DNA of 64,000 bases from Stutzerimonas stutzeri (GCF_000952685.1 NZ_JYHV01000029.1:186001-250000); one strand, 5' to 3'; shown: positions 37,018 through 48,606, numbered from the stretch's first letter. Made by a program: numbers and translations. The notes: generated by a model from the letters alone, not told the origin.

Positions 37018-37659
37018 TCACGCCTCTCCACGAGCCAGATCGTCCAGTTTCAGCTGCAGGCCACCGATCGCGGCATCCTGCGAAAGCAGTTCTTTTGCCT
37101 TGGAATAGGCGGCATGAGCCTCATCAGGACGACCCAACTTGACCAGGAGATCACCACGCAACTCTTCACGACTGGCGCCGAACGCTTCGACTGCCTCGCC
37201 CTTGAGTAGTGCAAGCCCCTCTTCGGCCTTGTCCTGCGCCGCCAGGATGCGCGCGAGGCGCTGGCGTGCCAGCTCTTCGAGCGTCCTGTCGGCAGGCTTG
37301 TCCAACACACGCCGTAGCTCTGCCGCGGCCTCGTCGAGACGGCCGGTCTCCACCGCTACCTTGGCCACGAACAGGCTGCCGTACTGGGCGTAGTGCGAGC
37401 CTGCGAATTCCTTCTGCAGCAGATTGCCCAGACGCGAAACCTCGGCGGTATCCGCCCCATCCTGCTCCAGCGCGACATTGAGCAATTGCTGATAGAGCGC
37501 CGAAGCGCCCTGTGCCTGGTTGAGCTGATGTTTCTGCCAGAACTGCCAGCCGAACACCAGCACCAGAGCGAGTAAGCCCCCCAACAGCAAAGGCTTGCCG
37601 TTACGCTGCCACCACTCCTTGATTTGCGCCAGCTGTTCTTCTTCGGTACCCGAGGTCAC
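37018..37659 (-). CDS. yfgM: YfgM-like tetratricopeptide membrane protein
   Basis: Membrane-anchored periplasmic protein of 213 residues that in E. coli works with PpiD at the Sec translocon. It has a short cytoplasmic N-terminus (TEEEQLAQIKEWWQRNG), one helix (residues 22-40, LLLGGLLALVLVFGWQFW), and TPR-like helical repeats to the end. The GTG at 37659 is chosen because AAGGAG lies seven bases upstream; the frame upstream overlaps hisS and is not coding. bamB starts 4 bp downstream. Confidence 0.9.
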   Translation of the reverse strand: MTSGTEEEQLAQIKEWWQRNGKPLLLGGLLALVLVFGWQFWQKHQLNQAQGASALYQQLLNVALEQDGADTAEVSRLGNLLQKEFAGSHYAQYGSLFVAKVAVETGRLDEAAAELRRVLDKPADRTLEELARQRLARILAAQDKAEEGLALLKGEAVEAFGASREELRGDLLVKLGRPDEAHAAYSKAKELLSQDAAIGGLQLKLDDLARGEA

Positions 37660-37699
37660 ACTGTCACTCCTTACATTCGCTGAATTCAGACCTGTCCGT

Positions 37700-38983
37700 T
37701 CAAGCCAGACAGGCAGCCAGACGCTCGGGTAGAGCATCCCAGGCAATGCTTTGTTGTTCGCTGTCGTCGCGCAGCGGCTTGCAACCTACCACGCGCCCGG
37801 CCAGTTCGTCGTCACCCAGAATCAGCGCGAACCGCGCACCGCTCTTGTCAGCCTTCTTGAACTGGCTCTTGAAGCTGCCACCGCCGGCGTTGACCAACAG
37901 GCGAAGGCCCGGCAAGACATCACGCAGGCGTTCAGCCAGCCCCAGCGCGGCCAGCTCGGCCGCCTCACCGAAGGCGCAGACGTAGGCGTGCGCCGGCTGG
38001 TTGAGCGCCTCGGGGACGAGCTCGAGAGTTTCCAGCAGCAGCACCAGACGCTCTATGCCCATGGCGAAGCCCACACCGGGCGTCGGCTTGCCGCCGAACT
38101 GGCTGATCAGCCCGTCATAGCGGCCGCCGGCACAGACGGTACCTTGGGCGCCCAGCTTGTCAGTCACCCACTCAAACACGGTGCGGCCGTAATAATCCAG
38201 GCCGCGCACCAGTTTGGGATTGATCTGATAGGCAATTCCCGCCGCCTCGAGTCGCGCCTTGAGGCCGTCGAAATGGGCACGCGACTCGTCGTCCAGGTAG
38301 TCGTGCAAGGTCGGCGCATCGACCAGCAATGCCTGGGTCTGGGCGTTCTTGCTATCCAGGATGCGCAGCGGGTTGCTGGTCAGGCGACGCTGGCTGTCCT
38401 CGTCGAGCTGCTCGAAATGTTGCTGGAGATAGGCGACCAGCGCGTCCCGGTAGGTTGCGCGTGCTTCGCTGGAGCCCAGGCTGTTGAGCTGCAGCGTGAC
38501 CGCGTCGGACAGGCCGAGCGACTTCCAGAGTCGCGCAGTCAACACGATCAGTTCGGCATCGACATCCGGCCCCGGTTGGTTGAAAACCTCCACGCCAATC
38601 TGGTGGAACTGGCGATAACGGCCCTTCTGCGGCTTTTCGTAACGGAACATGGGGCCGGCATACCAGAGCTTCTGCACCTGACCGCCTCCGGTCATGCCGT
38701 GCTCGAGCACAGCACGGACGCAACCCGCCGTGCCCTCGGGGCGTAGCGTCAGCGATTCCTCGTTCCGATCGAGGAAGGTATACATCTCCTTGTCGACCAC
38801 ATCGGTACCCTCACCGATGCCGCGGGCAAAAAGATCAGTAAATTCGAGGATCGGCAGACGGATCTCGCTGTAGCCATAGCTGTCGAGCAGCTGCGCGAAG
38901 GTCGTTTCCAGGTAGCGCCAAACCGGCGTCTGTGCCGGCAGAATATCGTTCATGCCACGAATGGCTTGCAGGGACTTGCTCAA
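37700..38983 (-). CDS. hisS: histidyl-tRNA synthetase
   Basis: Charges tRNA-His. It has 427 residues with class II motifs: motif 2 ([26 protein letters not shown]), HisA-type [15 protein letters not shown], and motif 3 [12 protein letters not shown]. The C-terminal anticodon-binding domain starts near residue 330. Translation begins at TTG (38983), placed six bases after AAGGA and giving the family N-terminus [13 protein letters not shown]. The first ATG would remove conserved residues. ispG lies 14 bp upstream. Confidence 0.97.
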   Translation of the reverse strand: MSKSLQAIRGMNDILPAQTPVWRYLETTFAQLLDSYGYSEIRLPILEFTDLFARGIGEGTDVVDKEMYTFLDRNEESLTLRPEGTAGCVRAVLEHGMTGGGQVQKLWYAGPMFRYEKPQKGRYRQFHQIGVEVFNQPGPDVDAELIVLTARLWKSLGLSDAVTLQLNSLGSSEARATYRDALVAYLQQHFEQLDEDSQRRLTSNPLRILDSKNAQTQALLVDAPTLHDYLDDESRAHFDGLKARLEAAGIAYQINPKLVRGLDYYGRTVFEWVTDKLGAQGTVCAGGRYDGLISQFGGKPTPGVGFAMGIERLVLLLETLELVPEALNQPAHAYVCAFGEAAELAALGLAERLRDVLPGLRLLVNAGGGSFKSQFKKADKSGARFALILGDDELAGRVVGCKPLRDDSEQQSIAWDALPERLAACLA

Positions 38984-38997
38984 TTCGGTTCCTTAAA

Positions 38998-40110
38998 TCA
39001 GCTACGCACGATCAGCGCGGCATCGTTCTCGACCTTCTCGGCGGCCTTGCGACGAATCAGCTGTTCCAGTTCGTCGACCAGATTCTCGTTGTTCAGCTTC
39101 TGCGCCGGCTTGCCGTCGATATAGATGAGGTTGTTCGGCGTGCCGCCGGTCAGGCCGATATGCGCTTCCTTGGCCTCTCCCGGGCCGTTGACGACGCAGC
39201 CGATCACCGCAACGTCCATCGGCACCAACAGATCGTCGAGCCGCCCTTCAAGCTCGTTCATGGTCTTGACCACGTCGAAGTTCTGCCGCGAGCAGCTGGG
39301 ACAGGCGATGAAGTTGATGCCACGCGAGCGCAGGCGCAGCGATTTGAGAATATCGAAACCGACCTTGATCTCCTCCACCGGATCGGCGGCCAGAGAGATG
39401 CGGATGGTGTCGCCGATACCTTCGGCCAGCAGCATGCCCAGCCCCACCGAGGATTTCACGGTTCCAGAGCGCAAGCCACCAGCCTCGGTAATTCCCAGGT
39501 GCAAGGGTTGCTCGATCTTATCCGCCAATAGCCGATACGCAGCCACCGCCATGAACACGTCGGAGGCCTTAACGCTGACCTTGAAGTCGGGGAAGTTCAG
39601 CCGGTCGAGGTGCTCGACGTGTCGCAGCGCCGACTCAACCAGCGCCTCGGGCGTAGGTTCGCCGTACTTTTTCTGCAGGTCCTTTTCCAGCGAGCCGGCA
39701 TTGACGCCGATGCGGATTGGAATACCTCGGTCACGCGCCGCTTCGACTACAGCCCGCACTCGATCCTCTCGCCCGATATTGCCCGGATTGATGCGCAGGC
39801 AATCGACACCAAGCTCGGCAACGCGCAAAGCGATCTGATAGTCAAAATGAATGTCTGCCACCAAAGGTAGGTCGACGCGTTGCTTGATCTTGCCGAACGC
39901 CTCGGCCGCCCCCATCGAAGGCACAGACACGCGAACGATATCGGCACCGGCATTCTGCAGCCGTTGGATCTGCGCAACAGTCGCGTCGACGTCGCAGGTT
40001 TCGGTATTGGTCATGCTTTGTACGGCGATAGGCGCATCGCCACCGACCGGTACGTTGCCGACCCAAATTTTTCGGGTATGACGACGCTTGATGGGGGATT
40101 CACTATGCAT
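38998..40110 (-). CDS. ispG: 4-hydroxy-3-methylbut-2-enyl diphosphate synthase (flavodoxin)
   Basis: Iron-sulfur enzyme of the MEP isoprenoid route. It has 370 residues. The barrel domain carries [15 protein letters not shown] and [12 protein letters not shown]. The [4Fe-4S] domain carries [11 protein letters not shown] and [11 protein letters not shown], holding the three cluster cysteines and a Glu ligand. The start at 40110 gives [10 protein letters not shown]. The 63-codon open frame upstream lies inside rodZ. It sits between rodZ and hisS as in other pseudomonads, and needs clusters made by the isc genes 8 kb away. Confidence 0.97.
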   Translation of the reverse strand: MHSESPIKRRHTRKIWVGNVPVGGDAPIAVQSMTNTETCDVDATVAQIQRLQNAGADIVRVSVPSMGAAEAFGKIKQRVDLPLVADIHFDYQIALRVAELGVDCLRINPGNIGREDRVRAVVEAARDRGIPIRIGVNAGSLEKDLQKKYGEPTPEALVESALRHVEHLDRLNFPDFKVSVKASDVFMAVAAYRLLADKIEQPLHLGITEAGGLRSGTVKSSVGLGMLLAEGIGDTIRISLAADPVEEIKVGFDILKSLRLRSRGINFIACPSCSRQNFDVVKTMNELEGRLDDLLVPMDVAVIGCVVNGPGEAKEAHIGLTGGTPNNLIYIDGKPAQKLNNENLVDELEQLIRRKAAEKVENDAALIVRS

Positions 40111-40111
40111 A

Positions 40112-41104
40112 TTACTGTCCGAGCTTAAAGCGCGCAGTTTCGCCACGCGTTTTGCCTGAGAGACTGACGGCTTCGCCGTTGAAGCTGACTTGCACACCAG
40201 AAGCGAAGCCCAGATGAACGTCCAATGGGGTTTTGCCGACCAGGGCGCGACTGGTGCCGGCTTTCCCCAAACCGCTGTAGAGCACTTTACCCTCGGCATC
40301 GGTTACCCGGGTCCAGCAGTCCGCCGTGTAATCCAGCGTGATGCGGCCTTCTCCAGTTGCGACAGTCTCGGCGTCGGTCACCGGTGTCGTACCGGTATCG
40401 GCCTGCGGAGCAGTGATCGGTGCTTCGCTCGCAGGCACGGCTTCGACAGCCTCCTCGGGCGCATCGATAGGTGCTTCGGCTTCCGGCTGCTCATCCGGCG
40501 GCAGGGTTTGTTCATCAGAATCCTGCGCTTCGTCATCCGTCGTTGACGGCGTCGAATCGGTCGGCTCGCCGGTGGCGAGCTCAGCGGGCTCGTCGGCACG
40601 ATCGAGCAGATGAATCTCGGTAGTACCGTCTGCCGCCTCGACCTCGATTCGCTCCAGCGGCGCAACCGCACGACTTGCCTCGTTGCGGGTCGTACGGTCC
40701 TGCCACCAGAGAAAAGCGCCTACGGCAATCGCCAGCGTCAGAATCAATGTAAAAAAACGCACCATGCTTCTCGAAAGACGCACGGGCTCGTCGATGTGTC
40801 CGAGGCTGTTGACGCTACTGCCAGTCGCATCCGTACCGGTATGCTGGTCGAACTGCTGTACAAGACGGTTCTGATCCAACCCCAACAGTTTTGCATAGGC
40901 ACGCACGTAACCACGAGCAAAGGTGTGGCCAGGCAGCTGACTGAAATCGCCGGCCTCGATCTGGCTGAGCGAGCGCTCCGACAGATTGAGCTGTTTAGCC
41001 ACCGAAGAAAGCGTCCAGTTCTTGTTCTCGCGCGCGGTGCGAAGCGTTTCGCCTGGGTTGGTCGAGGTCGGCGCAGCGGCTTCAGAATGTGGCGCTATCA
41101 TCAT
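40112..41104 (-). CDS. rodZ: cytoskeleton protein RodZ
   Basis: Bitopic protein that links MreB to the cell-wall elongation machinery. It has 330 residues. A helix-turn-helix domain covers residues 18-85 ([20 protein letters not shown]). One membrane helix covers residues 117-134. A long low-complexity linker rich in Glu, Pro, Thr and Asp covers about 155-245. A beta-rich DUF4115 domain at the C-terminus contains [11 protein letters not shown]. The ATG overlaps the pilF stop as ATGA, so the two are translationally coupled. The ispG start follows within one base of its stop. Confidence 0.94.
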   Translation of the reverse strand: MMIAPHSEAAAPTSTNPGETLRTARENKNWTLSSVAKQLNLSERSLSQIEAGDFSQLPGHTFARGYVRAYAKLLGLDQNRLVQQFDQHTGTDATGSSVNSLGHIDEPVRLSRSMVRFFTLILTLAIAVGAFLWWQDRTTRNEASRAVAPLERIEVEAADGTTEIHLLDRADEPAELATGEPTDSTPSTTDDEAQDSDEQTLPPDEQPEAEAPIDAPEEAVEAVPASEAPITAPQADTGTTPVTDAETVATGEGRITLDYTADCWTRVTDAEGKVLYSGLGKAGTSRALVGKTPLDVHLGFASGVQVSFNGEAVSLSGKTRGETARFKLGQ

Positions 41105-41856
41105 TGCTCCGAAAGAAACTGTTGATATTCAGGCGTACCCGGATACAGGCGTTTGAGCTGTAGACCAAGGCTTGCCGCCTGATCTCGGTCCTGATGAATT
41201 TTCGCCAGACGAATGCCCAGAAGGAGGCTGCGGGAATTCTGCTCGGAAAGACTGCTGAAGCTATCGTAGTAACGCTTTGCCGGGACATATTGCTTGTCCT
41301 CGTACGCCATGACTGCCAGTTCAAGCAGAGCACGTGGCTGTCGGCTGTCGAGACGCAAAGCACGGGTAAAATAGGTTTCGGCCTGCTCGCGCTGCCCGAG
41401 CTTCAGGGCAGTCATGCCCATGTTCTGAAAGACATGCGACCGACCGGAATAGAGATTGTCCTCGGCTGCCTTTGCGAAGCGCTCCATGGCTTCCTGATAG
41501 CGCTTCTGCTCGAAGAGAAAACTACCGTAGTTGTTCAGAATACGCGCATCGTTGCGGCTGGATAGCGCCTTGCGGTAATGCTCGTCAGCCAGCTGGTTTT
41601 CCATCTCGTTCTGGAACACCAGCGCCAGCGCCGCGTGCGCATCGGCACTGTTCGGGTCCAACTCGAGTGCCTTGCGTAGCGGCGTCTTGGCCCGGGACGC
41701 CTCGCCTTGCTGCAAATAGCCGATACCCAGCTGAATGTAGGCGTCTCGCGCTTCGTCGCGTCCTTCCGAGGTCCGCATGGGATTGCCCGATCCGGAAGAT
41801 ACACAGCCAGCCATAAGGCCGACGAGCAAAAACAGCAGCGCAACGCGCAAGGTCAT
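41101..41856 (-). CDS. pilF: type IV pilus biogenesis/stability lipoprotein PilF (PilW)
   Basis: Outer-membrane TPR pilotin needed to place and multimerize the PilQ secretin. It has 251 residues with lipobox LMAGC (Cys16) and six TPR-like repeats (for example AYIQLGIGYLQQGEASRAKTPL). Two in-frame ATGs compete. The one at 41862 touches the GAGGGGG ribosome site, whereas 41856 has seven bases of spacing and is preferred. It lies 11 bp after rlmN, is coupled to rodZ, and shows the usual rlmN-pilF-rodZ order. Confidence 0.94.
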   Translation of the reverse strand: MTLRVALLFLLVGLMAGCVSSGSGNPMRTSEGRDEARDAYIQLGIGYLQQGEASRAKTPLRKALELDPNSADAHAALALVFQNEMENQLADEHYRKALSSRNDARILNNYGSFLFEQKRYQEAMERFAKAAEDNLYSGRSHVFQNMGMTALKLGQREQAETYFTRALRLDSRQPRALLELAVMAYEDKQYVPAKRYYDSFSSLSEQNSRSLLLGIRLAKIHQDRDQAASLGLQLKRLYPGTPEYQQFLSEQ

Positions 41857-41867
41857 CAGCATCCCCC

Positions 41868-43016
41868 TCAGGAACGGTTCGTAACAACAGGCGTCGTCGC
41901 GGGCTCGGACTGCAGCTCGCGCACCGCGATATAGCGCTCGCTTCGGCGGGTTCGATCCATTACCTGCCCGACCAACTGACCACAGGCGGCATCAATGTCC
42001 TCACCGCGCGTGGTGCGCACTGTCACATTGTGCCCGGCTTTATGCAGGATGTCCTGAAAACGACGGATCGCATTGTTGCTCGGCCGCTCATATCCGGAAT
42101 GCGGAAAGGGGTTGAATGGGATCAGATTGATCTTGCAAGGAATTTTGGCCAACAGCGCGATCATTTGCTCGGCATGCTCGGGCTGATCGTTGATGCCCTG
42201 CAAAAGCGTGTATTCGATTGTGAGAACGCGCTTTTCACCCAGATTGGAGATGTAGCGCTGACAGGCGGCCAGCAGCATCTCCAACGGATATTTTTTGTTG
42301 ATGGGTACCAATTGATCACGCAATGCATCGTTAGGTGCGTGCAGCGACAACGCCAGCGACACATCGATAACCTTGGAGAGTTCCTCGATCATTGGTACTA
42401 CGCCGGATGTCGAAAGCGTCACTTTTCGTTTGGAAATACCGTAGCCCAGGTCGTCCATCATGATCTGCATGGCGGCCACGACATTGTCGAAGTTCAGAAG
42501 CGGCTCACCCATGCCCATCATCACCACGTTGGTGATAGCGCGATCGACCTTCGCCGGTATGGTGCCGAACGATTTATTGGCAATCCACACCTGACCGATC
42601 ACCTCGGCAGCGGTGAGGTTGCTGTTGAAGCCTTGTTTGCCGGTCGAGCAGAAACTGCAATCCAAGGCACAACCGGCCTGGGAGGATACGCAGAGCGTGC
42701 CGCGTCCGCCCTGGGGAATGTAGACGGTTTCCACGCAGCTCCCCGAGGCCACACGTACCACCCATTTACGGGTGCCGTCGGTAGAGATGTCTTCGCTGAC
42801 AACCTCGGGGCCGCGGATCTCAGCAGAGGCCTTGAGCTTTTCGCGCAAGGCCTTGCCGATGTTGCTCATGGCGTCGAAATCATCGACGCCGAAGTGGTGA
42901 ATCCATTTCATGACCTGGCCGGCACGAAAACGCTTCTCCCCTATCGAATCGAAGAAGCTTTCCAGCTGAGGCTGGGTCAGCCCCAGCAGGTTTACTTTAC
43001 CGGTCGTAACAGTCAT
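41868..43016 (-). CDS. rlmN: 23S rRNA (A2503-C2) and tRNA (A37-C2) methyltransferase
   Basis: Radical SAM enzyme of 382 residues. The cluster motif is Cys116-x3-Cys120-x2-Cys123 (CALDCSFC). The GMGEPL motif follows near residue 172. The methyl-carrying cysteine lies in the C-terminal DAACGQL segment, and its partner in the radical mechanism is also in that half. It depends on the isc system encoded nearby. The start [14 protein letters not shown] at 43016 matches the family. pilF follows closely on the same strand. Confidence 0.97.
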   Translation of the reverse strand: MTVTTGKVNLLGLTQPQLESFFDSIGEKRFRAGQVMKWIHHFGVDDFDAMSNIGKALREKLKASAEIRGPEVVSEDISTDGTRKWVVRVASGSCVETVYIPQGGRGTLCVSSQAGCALDCSFCSTGKQGFNSNLTAAEVIGQVWIANKSFGTIPAKVDRAITNVVMMGMGEPLLNFDNVVAAMQIMMDDLGYGISKRKVTLSTSGVVPMIEELSKVIDVSLALSLHAPNDALRDQLVPINKKYPLEMLLAACQRYISNLGEKRVLTIEYTLLQGINDQPEHAEQMIALLAKIPCKINLIPFNPFPHSGYERPSNNAIRRFQDILHKAGHNVTVRTTRGEDIDAACGQLVGQVMDRTRRSERYIAVRELQSEPATTPVVTNRS

Positions 43017-43036
43017 CTGAATTCACCTTCGCCAAA

Positions 43037-43468
43037 TCAGCGAATGCGGGCACACACTTCGGTGGCGGAGAAGAAATAGGCGATTTCGCGAGCAGCAGAG
43101 GCTTCAGAGTCAGACCCGTGAACAGCGTTTTCGTCGATGGAAACGGCGAAATCGGCACGAATGGTGCCCGGAGCGGCTTCTTTCGGGTTGGTGGCGCCCA
43201 TCAGCTCACGATTCTTGGCAATGGCGTCTTCGCCTTCCAGCACCTGAACGATGACCGGGCCGGACACCATGAAAGCGACCAGATCCTTGAAGAACCCGCG
43301 CTCGCTGTGCTCGGCATAGAAACCGCCCGCTTCACGCTCGGACAGTTGGACCATCTTCGAAGCGACGACGCGCAGACCGGCCTTCTCGAAACGGGAAGTG
43401 ATCTCGCCGATTACGTTCTTGGCGACGGCATCAGGCTTGATGATGGAGAAGGTGCGTTGCAGGGCCAT
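43037..43468 (-). CDS. ndk: nucleoside diphosphate kinase
   Basis: Balances NTP pools by phosphate transfer through a histidine. It has 143 residues. The family start [17 protein letters not shown] and active-site NAVHGSDS (phospho-His near 117) are present. GGAG-like bases precede the ATG. About 50 bp upstream a consensus TATAAT (minus strand, 43518-43523) sits inside a CCCGCG/CGCGGG palindrome, a plausible -10 element, although I see no good -35. It has 20 bp to rlmN. Confidence 0.97.
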   Translation of the reverse strand: MALQRTFSIIKPDAVAKNVIGEITSRFEKAGLRVVASKMVQLSEREAGGFYAEHSERGFFKDLVAFMVSGPVIVQVLEGEDAIAKNRELMGATNPKEAAPGTIRADFAVSIDENAVHGSDSEASAAREIAYFFSATEVCARIR

Positions 43469-43628
43469 TTGAAAACTCCAGAAAGGATTGGGTTAAAGCG
43501 AACGAGTAAACCCGCGAATTATACGCGGGTCCCGATTGAAATTATAAGAGCGGCTGTACGCCGCTTAGCGCAGAGTCACCGAGAGGCTGTATCGACGTAC
43601 ATGCATGCAGCACTGTCGAAACCGACCT

Positions 43629-43826
43629 CTAGGCTTCTTCTATCCAGGCGGCCTGGATGGCTTCGAGGACTTTCTCGCCGCCGCGTTGCGGGTCGTCGGC
43701 AAAATCCGGCAACTCGACGACCCAGCGATGCAGCTCGACGAAGTTTACGTAACGGGGATCCACATCCGGCTTACGCTCAGCCAGTTCGATCGCGATGTCC
43801 AGCACATCACCCCATTTAAGTGCCAT
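43629..43826 (-). CDS. iscX: IscX, regulator of iron-sulfur cluster assembly
   Basis: Small acidic protein of 65 residues that binds IscS and iron and tunes cluster assembly. The family motif MALKWGDVLDIAIEL with the WxDxxxIA start and the VNFVELHRWVVELPDF block are clear. It is the last gene of the isc operon, 14 bp after fdx. A 160-bp gap separates it from ndk. Confidence 0.95.
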   Translation of the reverse strand: MALKWGDVLDIAIELAERKPDVDPRYVNFVELHRWVVELPDFADDPQRGGEKVLEAIQAAWIEEA

Positions 43827-43840
43827 GCTTCACCTCGCCC

Positions 43841-44179
43841 TCAATGACCTTCGGAGACCTGGTTGATGGTGTATTTCGGAATCTCGACCACCAGATCTAC
43901 ATCCGCAACGGCTGCCTGACAGGACAACCGAGAGCTCGGCTCGAGGCCCCACGCCTTATCCAGCATGTCATCTTCCAGCTCGTCAGAGGCCTCCAGCGAC
44001 GCAAAGCCCTCACGGATCACCACGTGACAGGTCGTGCAAGCACAGGACTTTTCGCAGGCATGCTCGATATCGATACCGTTTCGCAGCGCGGCATCGAGCA
44101 CCGTCTCGCCAGGCTGCGCCTCCACTACAGCCCCTTCGGGACAATGGTCGGCATGGGGCAGGAAAACAATTTGCGGCAT
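43841..44179 (-). CDS. fdx: [2Fe-2S] ferredoxin of the isc operon
   Basis: Adrenodoxin-type ferredoxin of 112 residues that feeds electrons to cluster assembly. Ligands are Cys42, Cys48, Cys51 (ACEKSCACTTC) and Cys87. The start MPQIVFLPHA at 44179 is preferred: the GAGG site lies ten bases upstream. The alternative ATG at 44188, which overlaps the hscA stop as ATGA, abuts that site. It sits between hscA and iscX, the classical isc order. Confidence 0.95.
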   Translation of the reverse strand: MPQIVFLPHADHCPEGAVVEAQPGETVLDAALRNGIDIEHACEKSCACTTCHVVIREGFASLEASDELEDDMLDKAWGLEPSSRLSCQAAVADVDLVVEIPKYTINQVSEGH

Positions 44180-44184
44180 CTGGG

Positions 44185-46047
44185 TCATTCCTCGATATCG
44201 TTAAGCCGCCGTCCGGCCAATGCAGCCTTGACGGTGGAATCCAGCCTGCGCGCGGCAAAGGCATCGGTAATCTGGCTCAGGCGCTTGACTTGGCGCTCGA
44301 TCGCCACACCGTCCTGGCTATCGAGCAGCTCCCGCAGAACCTGCATCTGCGACTCGATCGACACACGTTCCTCCTCGCTGAGCAAACGCTCGCCGTCCAC
44401 CGCCAGAGCGCCCTCGACCGCTTCAATCAACCGTTGCGCATCGACTAGCTGTTCGCGCAGCGCACGGGCCGTTTTGTCTTCGCTGGCCTTGTGAAAGGAG
44501 TCTTCCAGCATGCGAGCGATCTCACCGTCAGTCAGCCCGTAGGAAGGCTTCACCTGAATGCTCGACTCAATGCCGGACGCCAGCTCACGGGCAGACACGC
44601 TGAGCAACCCGTCGGCGTCAACCTGAAAGGTGACACGAATCTTAGCCGCACCCGCCACCATTGGGGGAATGCCTCGCAGCTCGAAGCGGGCCAGCGATCG
44701 ACAGTCGGCGATGAGTTCTCGCTCGCCCTGCAATACGTGGATCATCATGGCCGACTGGCCATCCTTGTAGGTGGTGAAATCCTGTGCGCGAGCGACTGGG
44801 ATGGTGGTGTTGCGAGGGATGATCTTTTCCATCAACCCCCCCATGGTCTCCAGCCCCAGCGACAGCGGTATTACGTCGAGTAGCAGGAGCTCTTCGCCAT
44901 CCCGGTTGTTGCCCGCCAGGGTCTCGGCCTGGATCGCTGCACCGATGGCAACCACCTGATCAGGGTCAATGTCGGTCAGCGGGTCGCGAGCGAACATTTC
45001 GCCGACCCGCTCACGGACGCGTGGCACGCGGGTGGAACCGCCCACCATGACCACCGCATGAACGTCTTCGAGCTCGACAGACGAATCGCGCAATGCGCGC
45101 CGACACGACTTGAGGCTACGAGAAATCATTGGGTCGACGAGTTCGTTGAAGGTGGCACGAGTCAGAAGACCCTGCCAACCGGCATAGCGCACCTCTACGG
45201 ATTCGGCATCGCTGAGCTGCTCTTTGGCGTTACAGGCAACTTTCAATACATCTCGCTGCGCCCCTGGATCGAGATCGTCGGACACACCCGCCTGGGCGAG
45301 TATCCAGCCAGCGATGGCATGATCGAAGTCGTCACCACCAAGCGCGGTATCGCCACCGGTAGCCAGCACCTCGAAAACACCCTTGGTCAGACGCAGGATG
45401 GAAATGTCGAAGGTTCCGCCACCTAGGTCATAGATCGCCACGACCCCCTCAGCCTCACGGTCCAAACCATAGGCGACTGCAGCGGCGGTAGGCTCGTTGA
45501 GCAGACGCAACACGTTGAGATTGGCCAGTCGTGCGGCATCCTTGGTCGCTTGCCGCTGCGCCTCGTCGAAGTATGCAGGCACCGTGATCACCGCGCCGAC
45601 CAGCTCCCCCCCGAGAACCGCTTCTGCCCGCTCTCGCAGTTCGCGAAGGATTTCAGCCGAAACCTCCACCGGGCTCTTGGCGCCCTGTACCGTCTCGATG
45701 AAAGGCATTTGCGATTGCCCTTCGCTGAAGCGATAAGGCAGCTGTCCACCCAATTGCTTCACATCACCGACACCGCGTCCCATCAGGCGCTTGACCGAGA
45801 GGATGGTGTTCAACGGATCGCTGGCGGCAGCGCGCTTTGCAGCCCGCCCCACCTCGACGCGATCGGCGCAATAACGTACCGCGGAAGGCAGAATGACCTC
45901 GCCGTCGGCATCGGCCAACGGCGCCGTGACACCACTGCGCAACGCGGCCACAAGTGAGTTGGTGGTGCCCAGATCGATACCAACCGCCAGACGACGCTGG
46001 TGAGGTTGCGGGCTTTGTCCGGGTTCAGCTATCTGAAGTAAGGCCAT
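44185..46047 (-). CDS. hscA: Fe-S assembly chaperone HscA (Hsp70 family)
   Basis: Hsp70-type ATPase that helps release clusters from IscU. It has 620 residues. Nucleotide-binding motifs are [42 protein letters not shown] and [15 protein letters not shown] substrate domain follows from about 390 and a helical lid at the end. It is shorter than DnaK and lacks the DnaK-type acidic tail, as expected. Its J-partner hscB lies 41 bp upstream and fdx downstream. Confidence 0.97.
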   Translation of the reverse strand: MALLQIAEPGQSPQPHQRRLAVGIDLGTTNSLVAALRSGVTAPLADADGEVILPSAVRYCADRVEVGRAAKRAAASDPLNTILSVKRLMGRGVGDVKQLGGQLPYRFSEGQSQMPFIETVQGAKSPVEVSAEILRELRERAEAVLGGELVGAVITVPAYFDEAQRQATKDAARLANLNVLRLLNEPTAAAVAYGLDREAEGVVAIYDLGGGTFDISILRLTKGVFEVLATGGDTALGGDDFDHAIAGWILAQAGVSDDLDPGAQRDVLKVACNAKEQLSDAESVEVRYAGWQGLLTRATFNELVDPMISRSLKSCRRALRDSSVELEDVHAVVMVGGSTRVPRVRERVGEMFARDPLTDIDPDQVVAIGAAIQAETLAGNNRDGEELLLLDVIPLSLGLETMGGLMEKIIPRNTTIPVARAQDFTTYKDGQSAMMIHVLQGERELIADCRSLARFELRGIPPMVAGAAKIRVTFQVDADGLLSVSARELASGIESSIQVKPSYGLTDGEIARMLEDSFHKASEDKTARALREQLVDAQRLIEAVEGALAVDGERLLSEEERVSIESQMQVLRELLDSQDGVAIERQVKRLSQITDAFAARRLDSTVKAALAGRRLNDIEE

Positions 46048-46088
46048 TTCTGTCTGATATCGGGCGCAGCGTCTGGGGCTACGCGTGG

Positions 46089-46610
46089 TTAGTCGTCGAG
46101 GCGCTCTTCTAACTGGCGCACTTCCTGGGAGAGCTTATCGAGGAACTGCATCCGACGCACAAGCCGCTCCGCCTCGGCGCGCTGTGATTCATCCTGCCAT
46201 ATGCGCGCAAACGAATCGTTGAGGTCGAGCTGAGCAGCCTTGAGGCGAACCTTGAAAGACGCGACACCGGCCATATCCGCTTCGTCATGCAGCTCTTCGA
46301 GCTCTTCTCGCCACTGCATCTGCTGCATGAGGAAAGCAGGATCCTGAACGGTAGCCTCCAGCGGCATCTCCCGCCCCTGCAGCGTCAGCAGATAGCGGGC
46401 CCGTCGCGACGGGCTTTTCAAGGTCTGATAGGCCTCGTTCAGATTTGCCGAACGCTCGATGGCATGGCGCTGTTCGGTTTCACCAGCATCAGCAAACCGA
46501 TCAGGATGGACTTTGCGTGCGAGCTCGCGGTAACGAGACGAGAGCATGTCCAGGTCTATATCGAAGGCAGGCTGCAACTCGAACAGCGCGTAATGACAGG
46601 GAGTTCCCAC
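46089..46610 (-). CDS. hscB: Fe-S assembly co-chaperone HscB
   Basis: J-domain protein of 173 residues that delivers IscU to HscA. The J domain has [10 protein letters not shown] (HPD motif). The C-terminal helical IscU-binding domain ends [17 protein letters not shown]. The GTG at 46610 gives the family start ([15 protein letters not shown]) and follows TGAGGA. The open frame upstream overlaps iscA and is not coding. It lies 7 bp after iscA. Confidence 0.95.
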   Translation of the reverse strand: MGTPCHYALFELQPAFDIDLDMLSSRYRELARKVHPDRFADAGETEQRHAIERSANLNEAYQTLKSPSRRARYLLTLQGREMPLEATVQDPAFLMQQMQWREELEELHDEADMAGVASFKVRLKAAQLDLNDSFARIWQDESQRAEAERLVRRMQFLDKLSQEVRQLEERLDD

Positions 46611-46617
46611 AGCGTCC

Positions 46618-46941
46618 TCAGATATTGAAGCTCTCGCCGCAGCCGCATTCGCCACGCACGTTGGGATTATTGAACTTGAAGCCCTCGTTCAGCCCTTCCC
46701 GGACGAAATCGAGCTCCGTTCCGTCAAGGTAAACCAGGCTTTTGGGATCGATGATGACCTTCACGCCGTGGCTGTCGAATACCGAATCTTCTGCGGCCGC
46801 TTCGTCAACGAACTCGAGCACATAGGCCAGACCTGAGCAACCGGTTGTACGAACACCCAACCGGACCCCAAGCCCCTTGCCGCGCCCTTCCAGCGAGCGG
46901 CGTACGTGATTGGCGGCGGCGGTCGTCATGCTGATAGCCAT
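46618..46941 (-). CDS. iscA: Fe-S assembly/carrier protein IscA
   Basis: A-type carrier of 107 residues. The three cysteines that bind iron or clusters are in TTGCSGLAY (about 35) and GECGCGESF (about 99 and 101). The start at 46941 (MAISMTTAA) is set from homology and the GAGGTA-like site; a 13-codon upstream extension is not conserved. It lies between iscU and hscB. Confidence 0.95.
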   Translation of the reverse strand: MAISMTTAAANHVRRSLEGRGKGLGVRLGVRTTGCSGLAYVLEFVDEAAAEDSVFDSHGVKVIIDPKSLVYLDGTELDFVREGLNEGFKFNNPNVRGECGCGESFNI

Positions 46942-46951
46942 CGATACCTCC

Positions 46952-47344
46952 TTACGCCTGTGGTAACCCTTTCTTCTCACGATAATCGCGAACGGCCGCC
47001 TTGATGGCGTCTTCGGCCAACACCGAGCAGTGAATCTTCACTGGCGGCAATGCCAACTCTTCAGCCAGCTGGGTGTTCTTGATGGTTTCCGCCTCTTCCA
47101 GCGTCTTACCCTTCATCCACTCGGTCGCGAGGGAGCTGGAGGCGATGGCCGAACCACAACCATAGGTCTTGAACTTGGCATCTTCGATAATGCCTTGTTC
47201 GTTGACCTTGATCTGCAAGCGCATTACATCGCCGCAAGCCGGGGCGCCGACCATGCCGGTGCCGATGGTGGGATCCTCAGCGTCGAACTTACCGACGTTG
47301 CGGGGATTTTCGTAATGGTCAATGACCTTATCGCTGTATGCCAT
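46952..47344 (-). CDS. iscU: Fe-S cluster scaffold IscU
   Basis: Scaffold of 130 residues on which clusters are built. Ligands are Cys37 (PACGD), Cys63 (YGCGSA) and Cys106 (IHCSVLA), with Asp39 in place. The HscA recognition motif LPPVK is at 99-103. An AAAGAGGA site precedes the ATG. It is 47 bp after iscS and 10 bp before iscA. Confidence 0.97.
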   Translation of the reverse strand: MAYSDKVIDHYENPRNVGKFDAEDPTIGTGMVGAPACGDVMRLQIKVNEQGIIEDAKFKTYGCGSAIASSSLATEWMKGKTLEEAETIKNTQLAEELALPPVKIHCSVLAEDAIKAAVRDYREKKGLPQA

Positions 47345-47391
47345 GGTGCAATCCTCTTTGAATCAGGCTATGCGGAGCTCGACGGATCGGG

Positions 47392-48606
47392 TCAGTGGGC
47401 AGCCCACTCGACCTGCGAGATGTCGACGCCATCCTTGAACATGTCCCATAAGGGTGAAAGCTCACGCAACTTGGTAACCGCCTCGCTTACTTTCTGCGCG
47501 GCGTAGTCGACTTCTTCTTCGGTGGTGAAGCGGCCAAAGGTAAAACGGATCGAGCTGTGAGCGAGTTCGTCGTTGCGGCCCAGCGCGCGGAGCACATAGG
47601 AAGGCTCCAGCGACGCAGAAGTACAGGCCGAACCGGAAGACACCGCGAGGTCCTTGAGCGCCATGATCAGCGACTCGCCTTCAACATAGTTGAAGCTCAG
47701 GTTCAGATTGTGCGGCACCCGCGAGGTCATGCTGCCGTTCACATACAACTCTTCCAAGTGCTCGACTCGCTTGAAGAAACGGTCGCGCAGCTTGGTGATG
47801 CGCTCGCTCTCAGCAGCCATTTCTTCCTTGGCAATGCGAAACGCCTCCCCCATACCCACCGACTGGTGCGGCGCAAGGGTACCCGAGCGCATGCCGCGCT
47901 CATGACCACCGCCGTGCATCTGCGCTTCCAGGCGTACGCGCGGCTTGCGGCGTACATACAGCGCGCCGACGCCCTTGGGCCCGTAGGTCTTGTGAGCGGA
48001 GAAAGACATCAGGTCGACCTTCATGCTTTCCAGATCGATCTCGACCTTGCCGGTGGACTGAGCAGCATCGACATGGAACAACACGCCGCGCGAACGGGTA
48101 AGCTCACCAATGGCGGCGATATCGTTGATCGTCCCGATTTCGTTGTTCACGTGCATGATGGAAACCAGCACGGTGTCGTCACGCAGCGCGGCCTCGACCA
48201 TTGCCGGCGTGATCACGCCATCTTCACCCGGCTCGATGTAAGTCACTTCGAAACCCTCCCGCTCGAGCTGGCGGGTCGTATCCAGAACGGCCTTGTGCTC
48301 GATCTTGCTGGTCACGATGTGCTTGCCCTTAGAGGCATAGAAGTGCGCGACACCCTTGATCGCCAGGTTGTCCGACTCGGTCGCACCGGACGTCCAGACG
48401 ATTTCGCGAGGGTCCGCATTGACCAGCTCGGCGACTTGCCGACGGGCATTCTCGACAGCCTCTTCGGCTTTCCAACCAAAAGCGTGGGAGCGCGATGCCG
48501 GGTTGCCGAAATTGCCTTCGGCAGTCAGGCATTCGACCATTTTCTCGGCAACGCGAGGGTCGACCGGTGTGGTAGCGGAGTAATCCAGGTAAATCGGCAA
48601 CTTCAT
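47392..48606 (-). CDS. iscS: cysteine desulfurase IscS
   Basis: PLP enzyme that takes sulfur from cysteine for clusters and tRNA thiolation. It has 404 residues, the usual length. The PLP lysine is in [12 protein letters not shown]. The mobile loop with the persulfide cysteine is [14 protein letters not shown] (about Cys328), the group I hallmark. The C-terminus [10 protein letters not shown] is the IscU-contact end. It lies 30 bp after iscR. Confidence 0.98.
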   Translation of the reverse strand: MKLPIYLDYSATTPVDPRVAEKMVECLTAEGNFGNPASRSHAFGWKAEEAVENARRQVAELVNADPREIVWTSGATESDNLAIKGVAHFYASKGKHIVTSKIEHKAVLDTTRQLEREGFEVTYIEPGEDGVITPAMVEAALRDDTVLVSIMHVNNEIGTINDIAAIGELTRSRGVLFHVDAAQSTGKVEIDLESMKVDLMSFSAHKTYGPKGVGALYVRRKPRVRLEAQMHGGGHERGMRSGTLAPHQSVGMGEAFRIAKEEMAAESERITKLRDRFFKRVEHLEELYVNGSMTSRVPHNLNLSFNYVEGESLIMALKDLAVSSGSACTSASLEPSYVLRALGRNDELAHSSIRFTFGRFTTEEEVDYAAQKVSEAVTKLRELSPLWDMFKDGVDISQVEWAAH